In this document: in pieces, positions 56,401-64,000 of the stretch | Position numbering within the stretch: the first letter of the stretch is position 1 | Layout of the letters: every line of letters begins with the position of its first letter | NCBI GenBank assembly: GCA_029962745.1 | Contig: CM057165.1 | Span: 20,296,516 to 20,360,515 of the forward strand | Length of the DNA stretch: 64,000 bases | DNA from: Echinometra lucunter | Lineage: Eukaryota > Echinodermata > Echinoidea > Camarodonta > Echinometridae | Direction of reading: 5' to 3' | Program-made: the position numbers and the translations under genes | The notes under the pieces: model-generated | Database searches by the model: none | What the model saw: only the letters and a program-made list of their open reading frames with translations | What the model was told of the DNA's origin: nothing

Positions 56401-56816
56401 TTATCTGCTGTAGTCAGGAATACACGCACTGGCTGTACATCCATAATTCTCCTGCCTTATTGGTAAACATAAATTTCCTTCACTACCGCTCAACCTCCCG
56501 ACATTCGGTGGTCGAACGGGTAATTTCGTCTTGTCAGGCGATGTTTCGCGATGGAATTCGAGCTTCTCTCCGCACGCTACCGACACACACCTCGGCGCTC
56601 GTTCTGTCCGGAGTGAGCGTCTTTCGTAATGTTTCCTCATGAGAGGCTGCGCGCTGGCTGGCCTGAGAAGACGCCCCTCTCCCGGGATGGTTGGAAGCTG
56701 CCGTTCGAAATGACTTGCTCTCTGGTTCCAGTAGATGCTAGCATCTCCGTCTGAGGTCAGGAAGACGGCGGAGTGACGCTTCGTAGCCGTGACGGCCGTG
56801 ACAGGAGGCACGTGGT
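56401..56816 (-). CDS. Terminal coding exon of an unrecognised gene (partial)
   Basis: On the minus strand the acceptor TATTTGTTTTTCAG ends at 56817, so the exon starts at 56816 with two bases that finish a codon. An open frame of about 137 codons runs to TAA at 56403-56401. It is GC-rich, uses mixed codons and is neither low-complexity nor repeated, in contrast to nearly every other frame here. Recognisable stretches are HSAVFLTSDGDASIYWNQRA, RPASAQPLMRKHYERRSLR and SPDKTKLPVRPPNVGRLSGS. The product is basic and Arg/Ser/Pro-rich with no transmembrane segment. No domain is recognised. The stop is adjacent to the end of the 55208-56399 element, so the native C terminus or 3' UTR may have been altered by that insertion. 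Upstream exons would lie above 56.8 kb but none is identified. Confidence 0.5.
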
Positions 56817-56929
56817 CTGAAAAACAAATAACAAAAACGAAAAAGACATCCTTAACTGTGGTCTACAGCGAAACAGTTTTAGCACTGTGGTTGGTAAACA
56901 TGATAAAGGCTATCGACTCTCACACATCA

Positions 56930-57090
56930 GGGCCCCGTTGCACTTACCATTGACATGTTGATAACTTTGTCATCGATGGTAACTTGCATGGAAAGCTTGA
57001 ATTTGATTGGCTGTTGAGCTCTGTTACCATGGTAGTTACCATTTATATGGCAGAGTTACCATTAATGGTAAGTTTTATGCAACGGGTCCC
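56930..57090. mobile_element. MITE, GTTGCATAAAAC family, copy 3 (most complete)
   Basis: GGGCCCCGTTGCACTTACCA and GTTTTATGCAACGGGTCCC are inverted ends. ACTTACCATT/AATGGTAAGT and GTTACCAT motifs alternate. The centre has TTGAATTTGATTGGCTGTTG as in the other copies. Confidence 0.85.
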
Positions 57091-57708
57091 GAGTCCTAGG
57101 TTCGATACTTGCTCGGTATTTACCATGTTTACAGCCTTGGGCAATGTGTATAACCCGCTTTTGTTCCTAACCATGCTAACTCCCTCCGTGAATTTGAAAG
57201 GTTCATAGTAATTGCGCGGCTCTCCCTGAGTAAATAAATGCCTAGAATTATTATGAATTTTTATATTTTTGTATTTTTTATTGAAATAACATTTTTGTTA
57301 CTATTACTATTCCTATTACCATTACCATTATTATTATTATAAATACTTTTGTATACATTATCTCGTAAATCAATACAATTCTTGACTGACTGTGAAATTT
57401 ATTATTTTCTAATTAAAAAAGGACAAATAATAGCAGTAAACATAAACCCTCATTCATAATAGAAATATCATGATAAGACCTGCCGTATATTGAATCTCCA
57501 TATAATACAGTCAAAATATGAGCAAAAAACGCGCATTTTATTTCCAGTGCCCGAAGTGGCCTCTCTCCCTGCACCCAGTTGGCTGTATTGCATGCTCATC
57601 TTTAAAGTTATGTTACTCAAGAAATATTAAGTCTGTGCTGATTAGATTTTCTGCAAGAATAAATGGATAGTTTACCATCATAGCGATATTTCGTTTAAAT
57701 CAGAATTT
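57091..57708. other. Non-coding stretch, probably intronic or upstream to the minus-strand exon
   Basis: (ATT/ACC)n near 57300-57340. No exon is recognised. Confidence 0.35.
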
Positions 57709-58035
57709 TAGGTGGTCTGTTGGCGTCTTTTGGGTTTTGACATGGACAGTGAGAAAGTAACTGGTAAAGACTATTGATCAATATTTACGTCTGGATAGGA
57801 GAAAAGAAATTGGACGTTTTGATATCGCAGTATAATGAAAGGTTGAACAAAAGGTATATTTCACTTTAATGAATCAGATGTTCAATAGGGTTGTATATAA
57901 ACTACTGTGCACTGCATTGCAATAGTCATAACAGACAAAAATAAGGCAGTTTATTACATTGATTGTGACTGTGCATATGTAATCATAGTCAAAAAGGGAT
58001 AGTACTATACAAGGTGAAAAGAAAGCAATAGGAAA

Positions 58036-58125
58036 ATATTACTGCCCCCCCCCCCCCCCCGGACTCGAGCCAGGGACCTTGCGTATGTGAGGCAAGTATG
58101 TGAGGCAAGCTCATAAAGATAACAA
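58036..58125 (-). repeat. tRNA-Val-like segment in left arm
   Basis: On the minus strand: GTTATCTTTATGAG, then GCTTGCCTCACATAC with TTGCCTCACATAC duplicated, GCAAGGTCCCTGGCTCGAGT and CC. This matches the D-arm 3' side, anticodon arm (CAC) and T arm of eukaryotic tRNA-Val. The 13-17 base duplication breaks the anticodon arm. Confidence 0.6.
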
Positions 58126-59596
58126 GTGGATGGAAAACGGAATTCGCATATCTTATCTTCCAGTTCAAATTTCGACATGTTCCCGATATCTGATGGAAAA
58201 ATAAATGGCACGTTTCAGATAGAGAATTTTCTCAGCTAGGGCCATATTTCATTTTTTATTTCCCCTCCCATTGACACTACGAAGAGTTAGGGAGCAGAAT
58301 CTTAACAAAGGGAAATCTGACTTATTTTCATCGATTATTATTAGGTGGTCTGTCATCTTTGACAGATCACCTTTTAATTTCGTCAGAATTTTCTTTATTT
58401 TTCTTTCTTCCACCCACTTTTTTGTGCACTCGAAATCTCAGAATCGGCTGGTTCAAATTGCATGAAATTTCGGTCAGTTATCAATCGTAATAATAAGATC
58501 TCGCGATTCCAATTATTTTCATGTTCATCGGGTCATCGTGACGTCATCCAGGCGCCATTTTGTGAAAATCATATCTTAGGGTCATATCTTCATAACGGAT
58601 GGTCATTTCTCATTCATGTTTGGCATGATTAAAGTTAATTTTAATCCAATAAATTTCAGATAGCCAGACGCGCGTGTACGCGTACGTCCACGCGTCAGCG
58701 TGCACGCTAAAATTGAAAATGCTCAGAATCGCTTTAAATTCATTTTGCACACTTTTCAGGCCATTTTAAGCAGTTCAAAAATTTGTGCGCGTCCGCGTCC
58801 GCATGCGCGTCATACGCGCGCGCAGGCCCCAAATAACGTTTAAACGCCGTTTTTTCCACTTGATTTGCATTCCTGACACTTTTCTTAACAATTTCCATCA
58901 ATTTAGAACGGATTTCGACTAACCATAAGGTCGCACGAGCGCGTCGAAGTTCAAAATCCGTGCGCGCGTCTATTGGGCAAGTAATGTAAAAACATGCAAA
59001 AACATGCCCCTTTAAAGTCCGCCATAGCTCCTTAGAATGCGTGGATACCCCCCATTTTTTTTTTCCATATTCTGAAAGGTTATGAGTTGTATATGTGAAT
59101 CCATGACAAAATTTTACTCTTTCGATGCTATGACGTCATCCTATTCTTATGTGAATTCAAAATTTTGATTTGTAATTTTTGACGTTATTTTTTTTTTTGC
59201 CTATAACCGAGACTTTCTCGCTTATTGTTGGTCAATTTTCGCCAAGATTTCGATATGTTGTAACTGAGACAATTCTCTATAAATATATCATTCATTGTTA
59301 CTGATTTTGATGACGTTATCATGGTCTAAATTCACGATTAAAGGTACAATGTCAATTTTTCTCATTTTACGTGTATTCTTGATTCTACATTCTCGTCTTC
59401 TTTGATCAACATCTCCCTTACTTCTGCTTGATTTTCGCCCATCTTTAAGTATGTTGCAGCTGAGAAAATTCTCTATCTTATGCGATCATATGTTTTTTTT
59501 TAAGCAAATGTCGAAAACATGTCGAAATTTTGACTGGAAAACCTGATATTAGAATTTTGAATCTACGTGTTATCTCTATGAGCTGTTTTCAGGTAT

Positions 59597-59652
59597 ACCT
59601 CCAAAGCACTTGCCTCACATGCTCAAGGTCCCTGGTTCGAGTCCCGGACGGA
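59597..59652 (+). repeat. tRNA-Val-like segment in right arm
   Basis: GCACTTGCCTCACATGCTCA followed by AGGTCCCTGGTTCGAGTCCC and GGACGGAA gives an anticodon arm with CAC, a perfect box B and a 3' acceptor-like end. The 5' third is degraded, so it is not a functional tRNA. Confidence 0.65.
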
Positions 59653-59998
59653 AGGGGGGCAAATTTTTCCTTTTACTTTCTTTTTACATGTTATATTACT
59701 ATCCTCTTTAACTATATAATTACATATACAGTCACAGTCCATGAAATAAACTGCTGATTTTGGCCCGTTATGACAATTGCAAAGCAGTGCACAGTAGTTT
59801 ATGTACAACCCTATAGAAAATCTGATTAGTTAAGGTGAATTTAAGCTTTGGATCATCTTTTCAGTATGCTGCGATATCAAATCATCCAATTTCTATGATG
59901 TTAGTCTCCTATCGAGACGTAAAAATTTTATCAAAAGTCTTACCAACTAATTTATCACAATCCATGTCGAAACCTAAAAGATGCCGACAGACCACCTA

Positions 59999-61490
59999 AT
60001 TTGTCATGTGACGAATTCAAATGTCTCGTTGCTCATTATATTGGGAGTTATTTCATGAAAATTAGCACATATCTTCAGGAGATCATTAACTAACAGGAAT
60101 GCGGTACGGAGCAGGGACAACGCCCTTAACGTTTTGCTCATTTCCATAATTTTCTTGTATGTTTTGCTCACTGAAGCGTAAGAGATCGGGATTTCGATGA
60201 AAATCAAATCAGAGGAACTCCCCAAGAAGACTTCTGATGATTAACCACATTTAAGCATTTGAATTTTGATCGATAGGTGAAAGAAGAGCTTTTCCAGTCC
60301 AACGTGCTCACTGAAGCGTGAACTTTCAAATAAAATGCCATGAGATCATTGATACATATACACCGGTCATATAAACATGCTAAAAATGTTATCAATAAGA
60401 TTTTTTTTGTGCACAAAAATAAGGCAGTAATTACTGGATAATTTCAAAATGGTGATATTTTGTTTTTATTATGTGTTCATTCAACCGTGAATTGATAGGT
60501 ATCAATTGCAAAAGTTGCAAACATCCTTCCAAAACATGAATTCCTCCGCATTAGATCAAAATTCACCGCGCAAAAGATCTCAAAACGGCAGTTTTTGCCA
60601 CTTTCACCTCTTGCTCACTCAAGCATGAAATTTAGTGCACAACTCATTAGGCATGTTTGATAACGAATAAGACTTATGTTACATGCCTTCAAACGCCGAA
60701 ATCTTAAAGTATATCCCGATATCACTACATCAAAGTCATGGCACGAGGCTTGTGAACTGTAAAAAAAGTGACAATTTTGCATCTTGGTCGTGTTCACTGA
60801 AGCGTGACTGTAGGGTTTGCCCTGAATTTTTCCAGGAAATGTAGCTGAGAAGTTTAGCTACATGATTCTTTATTCAGATTTCATCAAAGGTTCCTGATCG
60901 AAAAAATACAGGATATGTTTTTATTTTTTGTTTTGTGTTTATAGATACCCAACCTGAAAAAGTAAGATGTTTTTAACCAACCACGTATTAAAGCTAATTT
61001 GCCCAATTTACCCAACATTAGGCGATTTATAACCACTAAATTCATACCCAACGAAATTTTACCCAGCGTTTTTAGAGTGTAGTAACCAGTACAAAAAACC
61101 GGTCTGGATTTTGCACCCTTCCACAAAAGTTACTTTTTTTTCGCCGAGGCGTTAGATCTTTTGAGATAACTTTGGTGGGATTTGATAAAAGCCTCTTTAG
61201 GCTATCCACAATTACGAAATTATTCTGAAAATGTTTTGAAATGTTCAGATGGCATTTTTTTTTCGAAGTGTACACTTTTGGGGGACGCACTGTAGAGGAG
61301 ATTATCTTTCCTGAACTATATCACATTGGAATTTGGTCTGCCATCCTTTTAGATTTGCTAGTTATACTAAATATCGAGATATACTGAGGCCAAGGATAAG
61401 AACAGTTTGCAACTTTTGTTCAGGAAAGCTCACGTAATTTTTATTAAAATTATATATCAATATTTGAAAATGTAACTGTTTATACAATAC
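59999..61490. repeat. Region with dispersed GCTCACTGAAGCGTGA motif
   Basis: The motif or close variants occur at about 60166, 60306, 60611 and 60788, unequally spaced (140, 305, 177), each followed by AT-rich sequence. The region 60840-61300 has no gene. TTTTACCCAGCG and related phrases near 61055 look like degenerate repeat sequence. Confidence 0.5.
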
Positions 61491-62309
61491 TGGTCAAAAG
61501 TTCGGGTAAAACCGGAGCTCTGTGATAAGTTTTTTTTTACACATCTATTTCCAAAGCAATAACTTTTCACATCTCTCAAAAACATCGTTACCAATTTGCA
61601 AGAAGGTTGAATAAGCGCACCCCTATCACCATGTCTTGCAAAAACTAGTAATCAAATGACTAAACATCATATTTCTTTCGCCTTCAAACATATTTGGAAA
61701 TTTTCCTGTAGAGTACTATTGGAAAGCCTTTTCATATCTACATTTGTAAAGTTCAATACGTTCCTCTTACAAAGCGAATTACACGACTTGACCCGAAGTC
61801 AATAGCTTGCTCTGCGTACTGACCCATATTTTCAAAGATTGAATAGGCTTTGTGTGAGACCTGCATGGTTGAACAAGTCTTAATGCTCGAAGGGTTACCT
61901 ATATTTTGAAAAGAGGCCAGTTTTTCCCTTCATCTTTTCAAGGTGATAAATAAAAGAATTGTGTTCCTACAAAATGGAAGAGTACTGAAGTGAAATGCCC
62001 GATTGACCTATGCCAAAAGCACTGGAAGCGATAAAGGACGCGTGTAGACCAGTTTATAAACCTATTTTGAATTTAGATGTAGGTATGTGTGGAATGATGT
62101 GGAATAATGTGTGGATGCATGCGTGTTGAATGAAAATTATGGGTTTATTTCATTTTAGTACCATATGAAAGTAATGAAAGTTTCTAGATTTCATTTACTT
62201 CATCCATGAGATTGGAATTTTAAAGATACATATGAGTTCAAGTAACGTAATCATATTTTGAAAGTTACCATCTGAGAGTAATTGGAATATTAAATTCATT
62301 ATGGAGTAC
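61491..62309. other. Non-coding stretch, possible Tc1/mariner-like end at 61491
   Basis: ACTGGTCAAAAGTTCGGGTA at 61490-61509 resembles the terminal sequence of Tc1-like elements. No partner end is found. No gene. Confidence 0.35.
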
Positions 62310-62700
62310 ATTAGTATTGGCACAGTCTGGAGTTTGGATATATATAACTGAGACGAAAGCAAGTTCCCAAGTCTGTAGCCCCTCGCAAAGTCATTTTAGC
62401 GGCCGCTATTGCCAGGGGTGCAGCAGGGAAATTTTGAAAGAAAAAAAAAGTAAAAAAAAAAAAATGAATTGATCTGGGGTTCTGGTTTTGCTTGTCCAAG
62501 CTGTGATGTCTGTTTCGACTTTGAAGAGGATTCATGATTAAGTTTGGGAGATATGACCATTTGTTGATTTTGACAAAATGGCGCCTGGATGACGTCATGA
62601 TGATTTTTTTTTCACCTTGAAAAAAAGTGCAACTTGCACTTGTAGCGACTGATAAGTGACCGAAATTTGAATGAAAAGGAAAATGTCGACTTTGAGTTAT
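62310..62700 (-). repeat. Inverted copy of part of the 57.7-kb element interior
   Basis: AAAATGGCGCCTGGATGACG near 62576 is the complement of CGTCATCCAGGCGCCATTTT near 58543, and ACTGATAAGTGACCGAAATT matches AATTTCGGTCAGTTATCAAT near 58467 inverted. The segment is therefore a dispersed repeat found at both sites. Confidence 0.65.
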
Positions 62701-62738
62701 CAAATATGCTGTAGTCTATGCTAGATGCATTACGCTGC

Positions 62739-62760
62739 ATATATATATATATATATATAA
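62739..62760. repeat. (AT)n microsatellite
   Basis: Ten AT units. The following stretch up to 63200 shows no gene. Confidence 0.9.
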
Positions 62761-63204
62761 CACGCAGATATGGAAAATTCTGACATCAAAGCCATTAAGC
62801 TGCTAATAACTCTTACGGTGCCTAGAGAATTTGCTTGTTCCAAAATTCTACCATATCATGAACAATGCTTGCTTTTCAAATGTCCGTAAGTCTTCAACAG
62901 TCAGGTTTATACAGACAAGTTGTACACAGAAGTTGTAGAAAATGTATTACCCTATCAAGAGGTACCAAAATATTTCCATGAATTCAATGTCTTGCAGGAA
63001 AATTATTTGGAAATAGAAATGAGCTCTTGCCCTTTCCGTTTTTATTTCTCATTTGTTTGCTATTGTTTTATGCTGAAATAAGAACGGATTCTTTCCAAAT
63101 TGTGCAGTTTTCTAAAAAATATCCTATGGTGGCATAGAGTGACTGACAGACATTTTAAATACTATATTTATCCTCTAATCTCTGACATCTTTCCATGGGT
63201 TCTA

Positions 63205-63505
63205 GGACTACTCCCCCGGAGGACAACTCCCCCGGAGGACGACTCCCCCGCAGGACGACTCCCCCGCAGGACGGGTCCCCCGGAGGACATCTCCCCCGGA
63301 GGACAACTCCCCCGGAGGACAACTCCCCCGAAGACAACTCCCCCGCAGGACAACTCCCCCCGCAGGACAACTCCCCCGGAGGACGACTCCCCCCGAGGAC
63401 GACTCCCCCGGAGGACGACTCCCCCCCCGAGGACGACTCCCCCGAGGACAACTCCCCCGGAGCACAACTCCCCGGGGGATGACTTCCATCACACAACTCC
63501 CCCGG
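63205..63505. repeat. 16-bp GC-rich minisatellite, about 18 units
   Basis: Units of the form CTCCCCCGGAGGACGA (15-17 bp) in tandem, with variants CGCAGGAC, CGAAGAC and CCCCGAGGAC. Each unit is nearly self-complementary (TCCCCCGGAGGA), so hairpins can form on either strand. An outlying fragment (ACTCTCCCGGAGGAGAAC) lies at 63656. Pro/Asp/Ser and Gly/Ser frames in several phases are artefacts of the 16-bp period. Confidence 0.93.
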
Positions 63506-64000
63506 AGGAGACCCTCCCCCCACCCTTTAAGGGCAAAATTACGCATGAAATCTGTTTTTATGACAACGTCTTGCTCGTGAGGAACTGTAAAATAAATCTT
63601 TCCTTTTTATAAATCAAATTTAAGTAATTAATCCAGTATTTTTTGTTTTTATTACAACTCTCCCGGAGGAGAACAGCTCCTCGGGGATGACAAACGGGGA
63701 TGGGCGGGGGGTAGAGGGTTGCTATTCGTTTAATAAGTAATATTAGGTCATTTGTCGCTCTAATTGCTAACTTTAAAAAAAAAATACCCACCCTTTTGCT
63801 CCCATTTTTGCGTACACATTCAAGAAAATAAAAACTCTAGTAATGGGTACGCTCTTCCGCCCAAGGGTGTTGGGTTTGACAGCTTCAGCGGCACACTCCC
63901 ATCGGAACCAAATCTGATCATGAGAAGAGAGAGAAGAAAGGAATAAAATGAAGAAAGGAAAGTGAGGAACCTAAGTAGGAAGCTACAAAAGTAGAGAATG
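63506..64000. other. Non-coding stretch at the window end
   Basis: Apart from the minisatellite fragment near 63656-63690 no gene or repeat is recognised. GA-rich sequence near 63920-63990. Confidence 0.4.

Larger units (their letters stand above)
57709..59998. mobile_element. Foldback DNA element, 2.29 kb, arms of about 540 bp, TA target site
   Basis: GGTGGTCTGTTGGCGTCTTT at 57711 is mirrored by AAAGATGCCGACAGACCACC ending 59996, with TA on each side. Arms remain alignable for about 540 bp (57711-58250 and 59445-59996) through TTTACGTCTNGATAGGAG, GATATCGCAG, TTTCGACATGTT and AGAGAATTTTCTCAGCT. Each arm holds a tRNA-Val-like segment. The central 1.2 kb has no transposase and includes a 28-bp head-to-head palindrome of the element ends at 58344-58373 and CpG-rich GCGCGT motifs. 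TA flanks suggest a Tc1/mariner-type or other TA-targeting mobiliser (inference). Confidence 0.8.

Noticed and set aside
63100..63612. Pro/Asp/Ser-rich and Gly/Ser-rich frames on both strands
   Set aside because: Produced by the 16-bp minisatellite, open in several phases at once.

Overview
The window looks like non-coding, repeat-dense genomic DNA from a marine invertebrate. A sea urchin or another echinoderm is the best guess. This is an inference from overall style: AT-rich DNA, many poly-G/C tracts of 12 to 30 bases, ACATGTACATGT-like stretches, runs built on TCTAACGTTAGATC, dispersed elements ending CAGTGGCGTAAC/GTTACGCCACTG, and a spliced terminal exon resembling the JHAMT-type methyltransferases common in echinoderms and lancelets. 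There is no bacterial-style gene organisation. Almost every long open frame is a translated microsatellite, a poly-purine tract or the 500-N assembly gap (30499-30998).

Layout. 1-9.5 kb: a (CTA)n array, two copies of a tRNA-derived SINE (3.6 and 6.75 kb, opposite strands), and a 555-bp foldback element with TTAA target duplication (4201-4755; second copy 19153-19597). 9.5-25 kb: foldback elements, several sharing GAG bulges placed alike on both arms, CAGTGGCGTAGC elements, and an exact 85-bp tandem duplication. 25.6-26.3 kb: frameshifted 3' end of an L1/Tx1-like non-LTR retrotransposon. 27-38 kb: further MITEs, a piggyBac-like MITE at 34.3 kb, tandem repeats around 31.5 kb, a tRNA-like element at 28.9 kb.

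The most structured part is 39.3-49.3 kb. A unit of about 10 kb is bounded by 16-bp inverted ends, each next to TTAA. It carries a 12-copy, 227-bp satellite whose copies decay toward the edges. Nested in it is a 5.6-kb Mutator-like element (43038-48658) with inverted repeats of about 100 bp and a perfect 9-bp target duplication. That element is itself filled with CAGTGGCGTAAC-type elements. No transposase gene is visible in either unit, so both look non-autonomous.

49.3-57 kb holds the best coding evidence: a plus-strand terminal exon (50826-51001, JHAMT-like), a diverged 1.4-kb tandem duplication (51.8-54.2 kb) carrying a small secreted-peptide-like frame in two states, and a minus-strand exon (56401-56816) whose stop codon abuts an inverted-repeat element of about 1.2 kb. 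57.7-60.0 kb is a 2.3-kb foldback element with arms of about 540 bp that contain tRNA-Val-like sequence. The end of the window has a 16-bp GGAGGAC minisatellite. The exons are isolated, so their genes cannot be assembled from this window.
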